Of a stretch of 64,000 bases of DNA, positions 41,891 to 51,658 are shown piece by piece; position 1 is the first letter of the stretch; each line of letters begins with the position of its first letter. The notes beneath the pieces were generated by a model, which saw only the letters and a list, made by a program, of their open reading frames with translations, was not told where the DNA came from and did not search any database. A program made the position numbers and the translations under genes. Source of the DNA: RGIG6374 sp045600965 (lineage in GTDB: Bacteria; Bacteroidota; Bacteroidia; Bacteroidales; UBA932); the NCBI GenBank assembly GCA_045600965.1, contig JAZRYW010000050.1:1-64000 (forward strand). Reading direction: 5' to 3'.

Positions 41891-44629
41891 ATGGCAGATT
41901 TTTACAGACTGAACAAAGTACTAAAGGATTTCAACATAGGTATGGGCACCCTCATCGAGTTCCTTCGCAAGAAGAATATCGAGGTGGAGGCCAACCCTTC
42001 GGCAAAGATCGATGCAGCGGCATATTCCCTTTGCGAGAAGGAGTTCCACAAGGATCAGGTATTCAAGGATGAGGCCGGCAAGGTTGCCATCACCGTAAAG
42101 GAGATAACTGAACTCGGAAAGAAGAGGAAGGATGAGGCTGAAGAGCCCGTGGAAAGGGAAATCATCATCAAGAACACCAATCTGTCGACGGAGCAGCCCC
42201 GCAAGGCTGAAAAGGTGGCAAAACCGGCTGAAACTCCCGCAGCCCCCGCCACCAGGATACTGGGTCACATAGACCTTGACGCCAAGAAGAAACCCGCGGC
42301 AGAGAAGGTGGAGACATCCCCGAGCGCAGAACCGGCTCCTAAGGCCGTCAAGAAGGAGGAGAAGCCCGCTCCCAAGGCGGAGGCTCCCGTGAAGGTCAGC
42401 GCTCCCGCCCCCAAGGCGGAGGCTCCTGCAAAGCAGCCCGAGGCCGAAGCGAAGGTTGAACGCCCCGTGATAGAACACATCGAGACAAAGGTTGAGAAGC
42501 TCCAGGGACCCAAGATCGCAGGCAGCATCGACCTTTCCCAGTTCGAGAAGAAGAAGCCCGAGGCAAAACCCGCCCAGAGCAGCGGAGCCAACCAGGGCAA
42601 GAAGCGTGACCGCATAAAGAAGGGCCGTGAAAGGGTTGACATCAACAACGTCGGCCGCAACATAGGCAAGGATCCCCGTGGAGGCAAGGGCGCATCCTCC
42701 AAGTTCAAGGGGACCCACGTGGAAGTTGACCAGGACGCCATCCAGAAGCAGATAAAGGAGACCTACGCCCGTATGAACGAGGGCAAGGGCAAGACCCAGA
42801 CATCCAAGCATCGCCGCGAGAAACGCGAAAACGTGTCCATCAAGATGCAGGAGGAGATGGAAATGCAGGAAATGACGAGCAACGTTCTCAAGGTCACTGA
42901 ATTCGTGACGGTCAACGAACTCGCCATAATGATGAACAACACTCCCGTCAACAACGTGATAATGGCCTGTATGAACCTCGGCCTGATGGTATCCATCAAC
43001 CAGCGTCTCGACGCCGAAGCGCTCGTGCTTGTAGCGGAGGAGTTCGGCTACAAGATAGAGTTCACCACCGCCACCGCGGACGAATCCGAAGAGGTGGCTG
43101 ACGCTCCCGAAGACCTCGCTCCGCGTCCGCCCATTGTCACCGTTATGGGCCACGTCGACCACGGCAAGACCTCCCTGCTTGACAACATACGCCAGACCAA
43201 CGTCATCGCGGGCGAGGCCGGCGGCATCACCCAGCACATAGGCGCATACAACGTGACGCTCTCCGACGGCAAGAGAATCACCTTCCTTGACACCCCCGGC
43301 CACGAGGCCTTTACGGCGATGCGTGCCCGCGGCGCCAAGATCACCGACCTTGCCATCATCATAGTGGCAGCCGATGACGCCATAATGCCGCAGACCATAG
43401 AGGCCATCAACCACGCGCAGGCCGCCGGCGTTCCTATGATATTCGCCATCAACAAGATAGACAAGCCGGGCGCCAATCCCGAAAAGATAAGGGAGCAGCT
43501 TGCAAATATGAATATCCTCGTGGAGGACTGGGGCGGCAAGTACCAGTGCCAGGAAATCTCCGCCAAGAAGGGCATCAATGTCGACAAACTTCTCGAGAAG
43601 GTGCTTCTCGAAGCCGAGATGCTCGAGCTCAAGGCCAACCCCGACCGCCTTGCGGAAGGTTCCGTGATAGAGTCCTCACTCGACAAGGGCCGCGGATTCC
43701 TCGCCACCATAATGGTTCAGAAAGGCACTCTGCATGTAGGCGACATAATGCTTTCAGGCAGTTTCACCGGAAGGGTGAAGGCGATGTTCAACGAAAGAGG
43801 CCAGAAGGTCGATGCCGCAGGCCCGTCAACTCCCGTGTCCGTGCTCGGTCTGAACGGTGCCCCCACCGCGGGTGAGAAGTTCTCCGTTATGGAGGATGAG
43901 AAGGAAGCGCGTGAAATCGCCAACAAGCGCGAGCAGCTCCTCCGCATCCAGGGCATCAAGACCCAGAAGCATATGACCCTCGAGGAGATCGGCCGCCGTA
44001 TCGCCATAGGAAACTTCAAGGAACTCAACTTCATCGTCAAGGGCGATGTGGACGGTTCGATAGAGGCGCTCTCAGACTCCATCATCAAGCTCTCCAACGA
44101 GGAGGTGCAGGTCAATGTCATCCACAAGGCCGTAGGCGCGATCAGCGAATCGGACGTGCTGCTTGCAGCCGCTTCCGACGCCATCATCATCGGTTTCCAG
44201 GTGCGTCCTTCAGCCGGAGCCCGCAAGCTTTCGGAGAAGGAGCAGATTGAAATCCGCCTCTACAGTGTCATCTATGACTGCATCAACGAGATCAAGGACG
44301 GTATCGAAGGTATGCTCGCCCCCGAACAGAAGGAGGAAGTCACCGCCACCGCAGAAGTGCGCGAGACCTTCAAGATCTCGAAGGTCGGCACCATCGCCGG
44401 ATGTATGGTCAAGGACGGCAAGCTCACCCGCACGTCCAAGGTGCGCATCATCCGCGACGGCATCGTGGTGTTCACAGGCGAGCTGAGTTCACTCAAGCGC
44501 TTCAAGGACGATGCGAAGGAGGTTCCTGCAGGTATGGACTGCGGTCTGAGCGTCGCCAACTACAACGACATCAAGGTGGACGACGTCATCGAGGCTTATC
44601 AGATTGTTGAAATCAAGAGGAAACTGTAA
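41891..44629 (+). CDS. infB: Translation initiation factor IF-2
   Basis: 912 residues. N-terminal IF2_N-like module (ADFYRLNKVLKDFNIGMGTL), a Lys/Ala/Pro/Glu-rich linker to about 310, a second N-terminal module, then the G domain from about residue 415 (GHVDHGKTS, DTPGHEAF, NKIDKPGA) followed by domains II-IV. Brings initiator tRNA to the ribosome. Stop codon lies within a TAAGAATCTGTTTT repeat motif. Confidence 0.97.
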   Translation: MADFYRLNKVLKDFNIGMGTLIEFLRKKNIEVEANPSAKIDAAAYSLCEKEFHKDQVFKDEAGKVAITVKEITELGKKRKDEAEEPVEREIIIKNTNLSTEQPRKAEKVAKPAETPAAPATRILGHIDLDAKKKPAAEKVETSPSAEPAPKAVKKEEKPAPKAEAPVKVSAPAPKAEAPAKQPEAEAKVERPVIEHIETKVEKLQGPKIAGSIDLSQFEKKKPEAKPAQSSGANQGKKRDRIKKGRERVDINNVGRNIGKDPRGGKGASSKFKGTHVEVDQDAIQKQIKETYARMNEGKGKTQTSKHRREKRENVSIKMQEEMEMQEMTSNVLKVTEFVTVNELAIMMNNTPVNNVIMACMNLGLMVSINQRLDAEALVLVAEEFGYKIEFTTATADESEEVADAPEDLAPRPPIVTVMGHVDHGKTSLLDNIRQTNVIAGEAGGITQHIGAYNVTLSDGKRITFLDTPGHEAFTAMRARGAKITDLAIIIVAADDAIMPQTIEAINHAQAAGVPMIFAINKIDKPGANPEKIREQLANMNILVEDWGGKYQCQEISAKKGINVDKLLEKVLLEAEMLELKANPDRLAEGSVIESSLDKGRGFLATIMVQKGTLHVGDIMLSGSFTGRVKAMFNERGQKVDAAGPSTPVSVLGLNGAPTAGEKFSVMEDEKEAREIANKREQLLRIQGIKTQKHMTLEEIGRRIAIGNFKELNFIVKGDVDGSIEALSDSIIKLSNEEVQVNVIHKAVGAISESDVLLAAASDAIIIGFQVRPSAGARKLSEKEQIEIRLYSVIYDCINEIKDGIEGMLAPEQKEEVTATAEVRETFKISKVGTIAGCMVKDGKLTRTSKVRIIRDGIVVFTGELSSLKRFKDDAKEVPAGMDCGLSVANYNDIKVDDVIEAYQIVEIKRKL

Positions 44630-44640
44630 GAATCTGTTTT
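44627..44640 (+). repeat. TAAGAATCTGTTTT motif after infB
   Basis: Begins with the infB stop codon. Same motif as at 31645-31658, and near-copies at 34466-34500. Confidence 0.4.
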
Positions 44641-44665
44641 GAAATGATTAACTTCATCTAACTAT

Positions 44666-46681
44666 ATGAAATTTTTCGAATGCGTTCTTCTGGCAGGTGC
44701 GGGCCTGGTCCTGGCTGCCTGCGCCAATGACAAGGATATGGAAAAGGAATTCAATTATTCCATCGACGAATTCGCGGACATCGAGGTCCTGCGCTATGAA
44801 GTGCCCGGATGGGAAAGTCTCTCACTCCGGCAGAAGGAATACGTGTATTATCTCTGCGAGGCCGCAAAAGCCGGCAGGGACATCATCTGGGACCAGAATT
44901 TCAAGTATAACCTCCAGATAAGGAAGGTCCTTGAAGCCATCATCAGCGGATATGAAGGTGACCGCGACTGCCCTGAATTCGGACAGTTCCTGATCTATGC
45001 CAAGAGGGTGTTCTTCAGCAACGGCATCCATCACCACTATGCCGAGTTCAAGATAATTCCCGAATGCCCGCAGGACTACTTCCGCAGCCTTATGGACGCT
45101 TCCGGCGTCGGTGACCAGGCCGAAAGCCTCCTTCCCGTCCTTTACGATCCCGACCTCTACGCACAGCACATCTGCCAGGACGCGCGGAAGGACATCGTGA
45201 CAGAATCGGCAGGCAACTTCTACGATGGTGTCACCCGCAGTGAGGCGGACGCCTTCTACAGGGCCATGACGGATCCCAATGACCCCGAACCCATATCCTA
45301 TGGCCTGAACAGCAAGCTCGTCAAGGCCGACGGGAAAGTGTATGAGGACGTCTACCGCATCGGCGGGCTCTACGGCGAGGCCATCGGGCGCGTTGTGGGC
45401 TTCCTGCGTCAGGCGCGCGAAGTTGCGGAGAACGATATGCAGAAGGAATATACCGACCTGCTGATCGAATACTACACCACCGGCGACCTCAAGCTCTGGG
45501 ATGCGTACAACATCGCATGGGTGAAGGACACCGGCTCCAAGGTCGACTACGTGAACGGTTTCGTGGAGGATTATGACGACCCTCTGGGCCGCAAGGCATC
45601 CTGGGAGGCGATTGTAAACTACCGCGATGACGAGGCTTCGCACCGCACGGAGGTCATCAGCGCCAACGCGCAGTGGTTCGAGGACAATTCACCCGTGGAC
45701 GCCCGTTTCAAGAAGAAGGAAGTCAAGGGCGTTTCCGCAAAGGTCATCAACGTGGCCTGCATCGCAGGTGACAACTACCCCGCCACAGCAATCGGCATCA
45801 ACCTGCCCAACGCCAACTGGATAAGGAAGGAGCACGGATCCAAGTCCGTCACCATAGCCAACATCACGGAAGCATACGGCAAGGCCGCCAACCAGCGCCC
45901 TCACAGCGTGGTGAGCGAATTCGCCTGGGACCGGGAGGAGATTGACCGCGCGCGCAGGTACGGTTCCGTGACCGACGACCTTCACACCGACCTTCACGAA
46001 TGCCTCGGACACGGCTCGGGACAGATGCTGGAAGGCGTTTCCGAAACGGCTCTCGGAGAATACAACTCCACCCTCGAAGAGGCTCGCGCAGACCTTTTCG
46101 CCCTCTATTACATCGCTGACGGGAAACTTGTCGAGCTCGGCCTTCTCGACAGCAGGGACGCTTACAAGGCATCCTATGACTCATACATACGCAACGGCCA
46201 CTTCACACAGTTCTCACGCATCGAGCCCGGCAATCCCAACACCGAGGCCCATATGCAGAACCGCAAGCTCATAGCGGACTGGTGCATCGAGAAGGGCGCC
46301 GCCGACAATGTGGTTGAAACCCGCGTCCGCGACGGCAAGACCTATTTCGTCATCACGGACTATGAGAAGCTCCGCGGTCTGTTCGGAGAACTCCTCGCAG
46401 AAGTGCAGCGCATCAAGTCGGAAGGCGACTATGAGGCCGGCAAGGCTCTTGTTGAGGGATACGCGGTCGACATCGACCCCGATCTTCACAGGGAAGTGCT
46501 CGAAAGATACGCTTCGCTTGACCTCAAGCCCTACAAGGGCTTCGTCAATCCGGAAATAGTTCCCGTCATCATGGGCGGTGAGGTTACGGACTATGAAATC
46601 GTGTATGTCGATGATTTTCTCGACCAGCAGATGAAGTACGGCCGCGACTACTCCTTCCTGAAAGCCACCCTCGTGAAATAG
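44666..46681 (+). CDS. Dipeptidyl peptidase III (M49 family) lipoprotein
   Basis: 671 residues. Lipobox LVLAAC near residue 20. Zinc motif HECLGH (about residue 442) of the HExxxH type unique to M49, and the second ligand motif EEARAD (about 470). Removes dipeptides from peptide N-termini; as a lipoprotein it would act outside the cytoplasm. 36 bases after infB on the same strand; the 3' end overlaps the convergent DoxX-like gene by 34 bases. Confidence 0.92.
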   Translation: MKFFECVLLAGAGLVLAACANDKDMEKEFNYSIDEFADIEVLRYEVPGWESLSLRQKEYVYYLCEAAKAGRDIIWDQNFKYNLQIRKVLEAIISGYEGDRDCPEFGQFLIYAKRVFFSNGIHHHYAEFKIIPECPQDYFRSLMDASGVGDQAESLLPVLYDPDLYAQHICQDARKDIVTESAGNFYDGVTRSEADAFYRAMTDPNDPEPISYGLNSKLVKADGKVYEDVYRIGGLYGEAIGRVVGFLRQAREVAENDMQKEYTDLLIEYYTTGDLKLWDAYNIAWVKDTGSKVDYVNGFVEDYDDPLGRKASWEAIVNYRDDEASHRTEVISANAQWFEDNSPVDARFKKKEVKGVSAKVINVACIAGDNYPATAIGINLPNANWIRKEHGSKSVTIANITEAYGKAANQRPHSVVSEFAWDREEIDRARRYGSVTDDLHTDLHECLGHGSGQMLEGVSETALGEYNSTLEEARADLFALYYIADGKLVELGLLDSRDAYKASYDSYIRNGHFTQFSRIEPGNPNTEAHMQNRKLIADWCIEKGAADNVVETRVRDGKTYFVITDYEKLRGLFGELLAEVQRIKSEGDYEAGKALVEGYAVDIDPDLHREVLERYASLDLKPYKGFVNPEIVPVIMGGEVTDYEIVYVDDFLDQQMKYGRDYSFLKATLVK

Positions 46682-47847
46682 ACAATCAGCAGGCCAGCCG
46701 CAAGCAGGGCGCAGACAAGCGCAATCAGACGGTTGCGGCCAGAGGTCATTTCCCTGATCCCGGTGAGTTCGATGTCCCCGTCCAGCGTGGAGAGGACCGA
46801 ACTTGCCGAGATTTCTTTTGATGACCACTTGTAACTTACCACACCGTTGCCAAGAAGGGTAAGACCTCCGTTGGAGCGGTTGAGCGATATCAGGGTGCGG
46901 TAGTCTGAACTGAGCGGCTGGAAACCGTCCGGGAGTTCTTCGGCGGGGGATGAACTTACGGTGAACAGTTCGATGCCCCTTGCCCGGAGGGCGTCCCGGA
47001 CTGCGTTCAGCCGCTCCCATCTGCCGGGAGTCATACTCTGCGCGTCATATACGCTTGCCACAAGGGCTACGCTGCGGGACACTATCGTCGAAGTGACATA
47101 ATCGCCTGCAGCATCGGTCGCGGCGAAAACGGTTGTCGACACTGCATCGGAAGTCTCCACGGTATGGGTCTCGACAAAGGTCCAGCTGCTGTCGGGCAGC
47201 GCGTCGAGGCTGAACTCCTTCCTGACGGAGTCCTTCTCGTAGATGAAGGTGCTCTCGAAGCTGCGCTCCGCGGGAGCGGATTCCACTATCGCTCCGATGT
47301 CTTTGCCGACTGCGAAGGCGGTGAATTCATACAGGGGGTTGAATATCAGGGCCTGGACACCTACGGATATGCCCAGCAGGGCGAACAGGCCTGTGAGTGA
47401 CCATTCGACGGATGAAGGTGTTCCGGTGCGCTCATCTTTCCTGTGCGCAAAGACCGGGCACAGCAGCAGCATCAGGACAAGGTTCTTTGCGAGCGTCTGG
47501 GAGTTGGTCAGGTGGACGGCCTCTCCGAAGCAGCCGCAGTCCGATATGGGATTGAATATCACCAGAAGTATGGTGATGACTGTGAAGAAGGACGTCAGGA
47601 TGACTGCCGCCCAGGCTGTTTCCCTGCGCCTGAGGCCGGTGACAAGGGCCATACCGAGGGTGAACTCGACGCACGACAGGCCTATGGCGATGGCCTTGCT
47701 CAGACCGTCCAGGAAATCGAGATGCATCCAGTTGAGGTATTCGCCCACTATGAGGGAGGAGCCGACGGGATCGGCCAGCTTGAGAAGGCCGGAAACGACA
47801 TACAGCAACCCGGGCAGAAGATGGCAGACGGTTCTGAGGAATTTCAT
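46648..47847 (-). CDS. DoxX/MauE-like membrane protein
   Basis: 399 residues from ATG 47847, overlapping tmk by 4 bases (ATGA). N-terminal four-helix DoxX/MauE-type domain (about 5-160) with the DCGCFG cysteine motif typical of this family in Bacteroidota. Then a further membrane segment, a periplasmic domain of about 190 residues without recognised motif, and a last C-terminal membrane helix. MauE-like proteins support disulfide or redox chemistry in the periplasm; exact role unknown. Confidence 0.78.
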   Translation of the reverse strand: MKFLRTVCHLLPGLLYVVSGLLKLADPVGSSLIVGEYLNWMHLDFLDGLSKAIAIGLSCVEFTLGMALVTGLRRRETAWAAVILTSFFTVITILLVIFNPISDCGCFGEAVHLTNSQTLAKNLVLMLLLCPVFAHRKDERTGTPSSVEWSLTGLFALLGISVGVQALIFNPLYEFTAFAVGKDIGAIVESAPAERSFESTFIYEKDSVRKEFSLDALPDSSWTFVETHTVETSDAVSTTVFAATDAAGDYVTSTIVSRSVALVASVYDAQSMTPGRWERLNAVRDALRARGIELFTVSSSPAEELPDGFQPLSSDYRTLISLNRSNGGLTLLGNGVVSYKWSSKEISASSVLSTLDGDIELTGIREMTSGRNRLIALVCALLAAGLLIVYFTRVAFRKE

Positions 47848-48524
47848 TTGAGCAGGCCTTCGGCGGCGGAAACTATCTTTGAGAAAATGGCTTCGGCGGG
47901 AAGCATTGAACCGTCCACGGCCGAACAGTCGATGCGGATGAAGCCCGGATCGAGGCCGCACTGCTCGAGGTAGAGCCTGCGAACGTTCTTCTGGAACCCG
48001 AGGTCGGCCTCGTGAATGTCGGGCTTGCCCTGGAGATAGTCGCGGTCCGCTCCGCAGCGGGCTTCCTTCAGCCTCTGGTCCACGAAGGATATCGGCACGT
48101 CGAGGAAGATATTGAGATCTGGCCTGGGGATGCCGTAGACATTGTATTCGAGATTGAATATCCAGTCCCGAAGGGCGTCGCTGCGCTCACCTTGCGGCAT
48201 CTTGGCACACTGGAAGGCGATGTTCGAATACACATAGCGGTCCAGTATGACACAGTCGCCTTCATCGAGCCAGGAGCGTATCTGCACAGATGCATCGTGT
48301 CTGTCCTCCGCGAAAAGCAGGGCCACAAGCTGGGGATGGACCTGGTCGTTCGTGCCGAAATCCCCTCTGAGAAAAGCGGCTATCAGTTCTCCATAGACAG
48401 GAGCGTCGTAGCGCGGAAAGTGGAGGTAGCGCACTTTGCGTCCGCTGCGCTCCATCCATTGCCTGAGCATTGTGAGTTGGGTTGATTTGCCTGCGCCGTC
48501 AAGGCCTTCGAGTACTGTCAGCAT
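47844..48524 (-). CDS. tmk: Thymidylate kinase
   Basis: 226 residues from ATG 48524. P-loop EGLDGAGKSTQ (about 6-15), the DRY motif in ILDRYVYSNIAFQ and a lid region with basic residues. Phosphorylates dTMP to dTDP. The open frame extends to 48623, but the -7 box (48556-48549) lies within it. Divergent from purB. Confidence 0.93.
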   Translation of the reverse strand: MLTVLEGLDGAGKSTQLTMLRQWMERSGRKVRYLHFPRYDAPVYGELIAAFLRGDFGTNDQVHPQLVALLFAEDRHDASVQIRSWLDEGDCVILDRYVYSNIAFQCAKMPQGERSDALRDWIFNLEYNVYGIPRPDLNIFLDVPISFVDQRLKEARCGADRDYLQGKPDIHEADLGFQKNVRRLYLEQCGLDPGFIRIDCSAVDGSMLPAEAIFSKIVSAAEGLLK

Positions 48525-48548
48525 ACCTTGTTTCCATTGTATCCGTGA

Positions 48549-48589
48549 CAAAGATAGTGAGAAAGTGTCACTGATAATAATTATCTTTG
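48549..48589. promoter_or_regulatory. Compact divergent promoter between tmk and purB
   Basis: TATCTTTG on minus (48556-48549) and on plus (48582-48589), 25 bases apart and pointing outward; a perfect inverted pair. Starts of translation are at 48524 and 48608. Confidence 0.6.
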
Positions 48590-48607
48590 CCATATAAATG
48601 CTGAAAA

Positions 48608-49939
48608 ATGTCTCTAAAGTCAATATCCCCGGTTGACGGACGCTACTGCGGCGTCACGGCCCCCCTTCAGGAATACTTCTCCGAATTCGCTTTCATACGC
48701 TCCCGCGTCAGGGTAGAAGTGGAATATTTCATCGCCCTGAGCGAAATTCCCCTTAAACAGCTGGAAGGCGTAAGCGGCCCGCAGAAGGAGAGCCTCCGCT
48801 CGCTGTACCTCAACTTCAGCGAAACGGATGCACAACGCGTCAAGGACATCGAGAAGGCGATCTCCCACGATATGAAGGCGGTGGAATACTTCGTCAAGGA
48901 GCATATGGACGCGCTGGGGATGGGACAGTGGCGTGAGTTCATCCACTTTGGCCTGACATCTCAGGACATAAACAACACCGCACAGCCCCTTATGACCCTG
49001 GAAGCCCTGCGGGAAGTTATGCTCCCCTCACTTGACGCCGTCTCGGACAGGCTCCGCGATATGGCCGGGAAGTGGAAGGACGTGCCTATGCTGGCCCGCA
49101 CCCACGGACAGGCGGCCACCCCCACCCGTGTCGGCAAGGAACTGGCAGTATTCGTCGAACGCCTTTCGGTGCAGGAGGGACAGTTGCTGGAGATACCTCT
49201 CTGCGCCAAGTTCGGCGGGGCCACCGGCAATTTCAACGCCCATCACGCCGCATATCCCGACATCGACTGGAACTCCTTCGCGGACAGATTCATCGGCTCG
49301 CTGGGGCTGATACGATCCTGCCCCACCACACAGATTGAGCATTACGACAACCTGGCCGCACTGTTCAACTGTCTGAGCCGCATCAACACCATACTGCTCG
49401 ACCTGAGCAGGGATATGTGGATGTATATCTCGATGGGATATTTCTCCCAGAAGATTGTCCGGGGCGAGGTGGGCTCGTCCGCGATGCCCCACAAGGTCAA
49501 CCCAATAGACTTCGAGAATGCGGAAGGCAATCTGGGCGTGGCTGACGCCCTGTTCGGCCATATGGCCGCCAAACTGCCCGTGTCAAGGCTCCAGAGGGAT
49601 CTTTCTGACAGCACCGTCCTTCGCAATACCGGCGTTCCGATGGCCCACACTCTGATCGCCTTGAAATCCCTCTGCAAAGGTCTTGACAGGGTGACTCTCA
49701 ACACAGACCGCATCAACGAGGACCTCGACGGGGCCTGGGCCGTGGTGGCGGAAGGCATCCAGACCATACTTCGCAGGGAAGGCTATCCCGAACCCTACGA
49801 AGCCCTGAAAGCTCTCACCCGCACCGGCAGGGGCATTTCAAGGGAGGTCATCGCCGAATTCATAGATTCCCTTGCCGTGACGGAGCAGGTCCGCGCCGAA
49901 CTGCACGCCCTCACGCCACGGACCTATACCGGCATCTGA
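48608..49939 (+). CDS. purB: Adenylosuccinate lyase
   Basis: 443 residues. Fumarase/ASL superfamily signature GSSAMPHKVNPIDFENAEG; also FGLTSQDINNTA and MLARTHGQAATPT. Catalyses two fumarate-releasing steps of purine synthesis. Confidence 0.96.
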   Translation: MSLKSISPVDGRYCGVTAPLQEYFSEFAFIRSRVRVEVEYFIALSEIPLKQLEGVSGPQKESLRSLYLNFSETDAQRVKDIEKAISHDMKAVEYFVKEHMDALGMGQWREFIHFGLTSQDINNTAQPLMTLEALREVMLPSLDAVSDRLRDMAGKWKDVPMLARTHGQAATPTRVGKELAVFVERLSVQEGQLLEIPLCAKFGGATGNFNAHHAAYPDIDWNSFADRFIGSLGLIRSCPTTQIEHYDNLAALFNCLSRINTILLDLSRDMWMYISMGYFSQKIVRGEVGSSAMPHKVNPIDFENAEGNLGVADALFGHMAAKLPVSRLQRDLSDSTVLRNTGVPMAHTLIALKSLCKGLDRVTLNTDRINEDLDGAWAVVAEGIQTILRREGYPEPYEALKALTRTGRGISREVIAEFIDSLAVTEQVRAELHALTPRTYTGI

Positions 49940-49959
49940 AAAGGCTGATTGAAAGCAAT

Positions 49960-49990
49960 TTTGCACATTCAATAATTATTGCTATCTTCG
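49960..49990 (+). promoter_or_regulatory. Promoter of the rplY-pth operon
   Basis: TTTG (49960-49963), 19 bases, TATCTTCG (49983-49990), one mismatch from consensus. Predicted start near 49996, giving a leader of about 80 bases. Confidence 0.65.
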
Positions 49991-49997
49991 CGCCGCT

Positions 49998-50045
49998 AAA
50001 AAGCCGCGTGCTTTTTGGTGCAATGGGATCCGGGGTATCCCGGAT
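49998..50045 (+). promoter_or_regulatory. Structured leader of the L25 gene
   Basis: Two hairpins: AAAAAGC/GCTTTTT (49998-50004, 50010-50016) and ATCCGGG/CCCGGAT with a GTAT loop (50028-50034, 50039-50045). Neither is followed by a T-run. The position suggests a ribosomal-protein leader for feedback control. Confidence 0.45.
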
Positions 50046-50074
50046 TGAGTAACACATTTTTAAAACAAACACAA

Positions 50075-50653
50075 ATGAAACACGTATCTCTCAAAGGTAT
50101 CGCAAGGACAACCGGCAAGAAGGCCGATGTCAAGAGCGTACGCAGACAGGGCCTTGTTCCCTGCAACATCTACGGCCAGGGCATTGAAAACATTTCCTTC
50201 TCAGTTGATGCAAAGGAACTCGCACTGATTACCAACACTCCCTATTCCCACATCATCGACCTCGAAATCGAAGGCCAGAAGCATTTCGCGATCCTCCACG
50301 AACTCCAGTGGCACCCCATCACAGATGCTGCAATGCACGTTGATTTCCTGAAGGTTGCCCAGGACAAGCCCATCGCAATCGACGTTCCCGTATCCGTTAC
50401 CGGCCACGCCGAAGGTGTCAAGCTCGGTGGCAAGCTCTCCGTTTCAGTTCGCAAGCTCCGCGTCAGCGGTCTTATGGACAATCTTCCCGACAAGATCGAC
50501 ATCGACGTCACCAGCCTCTCTCTCGGCAAGCAGATTTCTGCAGGCGACCTCCACTTCGACGGCTATCAGATCATATCTCCCAAGAGCACTCTGGTATGCT
50601 CTGTCAAGGCTACCCGCGCTTCTGCAGCAGCCGCTGAAGAGACCGAAGAATAA
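50075..50653 (+). CDS. rplY: 50S ribosomal protein L25 (CTC-type)
   Basis: 192 residues from ATG 50075. The N-terminal L25 domain (RTTGKKADVKSVRRQGLVPCNIYG) binds 5S rRNA; the C-terminal TL5-like domain makes it the longer general-stress/CTC form. Ends in an Ala/Glu-rich tail. pth follows after 18 bases. Confidence 0.94.
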   Translation: MKHVSLKGIARTTGKKADVKSVRRQGLVPCNIYGQGIENISFSVDAKELALITNTPYSHIIDLEIEGQKHFAILHELQWHPITDAAMHVDFLKVAQDKPIAIDVPVSVTGHAEGVKLGGKLSVSVRKLRVSGLMDNLPDKIDIDVTSLSLGKQISAGDLHFDGYQIISPKSTLVCSVKATRASAAAAEETEE

Positions 50654-50671
50654 TTTCACATTTCTGCGGGT

Positions 50672-51274
50672 ATGAACTATCTTGTCGTAGGCATCGGCAA
50701 CATCGGTGCAGAATACGAAGGTACCCGTCACAATGTAGGATTTTCAGTGTTGGATGCCTGGGCTCAGGCATCCAACATTTCTTTTTCCACACGGCGTTAC
50801 GGGTCAGTGGCTGAAATCAGCTTCAAGGGGCATAAGTTCACGCTCCTCAAGCCGTCGACATACGTCAACCTGAGCGGCACCGCAGTGCGTTTCTGGATGC
50901 AGAAATGCAAAATTCCCGTGGAAAATCTGATAGTGGTGGTGGATGACCTCGCCCTTCCGTTCGGCACATTGCGCCTTCGCAAGCAGGGGAGCGCCGGAGG
51001 GCATCACGGTCTTGAGAGCATCGACGACTACATCGACACGAACGCCTATGCAAGACTCCGGCTGGGCATAGGCAACGGCTTCCCGCGAGGCGGGCAGGTA
51101 GATTATGTGCTCGGGCACTGGACCGAGGACGAAAAGCGGGATCTCCCCGAAATACTCGACAAGGCGGTCGAGGCCGTCAAGGCCTTCGGTACGGAGGGCA
51201 TAGAACGCGCGATGAACCGCTTCAACATCAATCTGAAAAAGCCGGCGCCATCAAAGCCGGAAGAGAATCAATAA
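50672..51274 (+). CDS. pth: Peptidyl-tRNA hydrolase
   Basis: 200 residues. GIGNIGAEYEGTRHNVGF with catalytic His, KPSTYVNLSG and the VVVDDLALPFGTLRLRKQGSAGGHHGLESI block. Recycles peptidyl-tRNA. Pairing with rplY is common in bacteria. The last 7 bases overlap the convergent S4-domain gene. Confidence 0.95.
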   Translation: MNYLVVGIGNIGAEYEGTRHNVGFSVLDAWAQASNISFSTRRYGSVAEISFKGHKFTLLKPSTYVNLSGTAVRFWMQKCKIPVENLIVVVDDLALPFGTLRLRKQGSAGGHHGLESIDDYIDTNAYARLRLGIGNGFPRGGQVDYVLGHWTEDEKRDLPEILDKAVEAVKAFGTEGIERAMNRFNINLKKPAPSKPEENQ

Positions 51275-51651
51275 TCGAACTCGTCCCAGAGTTTCTCCAT
51301 ATCACGGCGTTCCTTCTTGGTGGGACGGCCTGTGCCCTTCTCTCTCTGAAGGAAGAATGTCTCGACCGGCGCCTTCAACTTGTCCAGTTCCTCCTGTGGG
51401 GTGATGTTCTCCGCATACCGGGGGACGAGGGCGGCGCCCTGGCGCTTGTCAACGGGCTCTATCACGCGGTAAGTATAAAGGACGGCCGCCTTGCGTACGG
51501 TGACAATATCACCCGCCTTGACGTCCCTGGAAGGCTTTGCATCCACTCCATTCACCTTGACGCGGCCTCCACGGCAGGCTTCCACCGCATCGGTCCTGGT
51601 CTTGAAGGCCCTTATGGACCAGAGGTATTTATCTATTCTGACTTCTTCCAT
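51268..51651 (-). CDS. S4-domain RNA-binding protein, Hsp15-like
   Basis: 127 residues from ATG 51651. N-terminal S4 domain (VRIDKYLWSIRAFKTRTDAVEA, then GRVKVNGVDAKPSRDVKAGDIV) and a basic C-terminal tail (GRPTKKERRDMEKL). Hsp15-like proteins bind free 50S subunits carrying nascent chains, so a ribosome-rescue role fits the adjacent pth gene. Confidence 0.88.
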   Translation of the reverse strand: MEEVRIDKYLWSIRAFKTRTDAVEACRGGRVKVNGVDAKPSRDVKAGDIVTVRKAAVLYTYRVIEPVDKRQGAALVPRYAENITPQEELDKLKAPVETFFLQREKGTGRPTKKERRDMEKLWDEFDY

Positions 51652-51658
51652 AATACAA

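Noticed and set aside
41921..43414. A 497-codon minus-strand frame opposite infB
   Set aside because: Shadow of the repetitive Lys/Ala/Glu-rich IF-2 linker and G domain; no plausible protein features.
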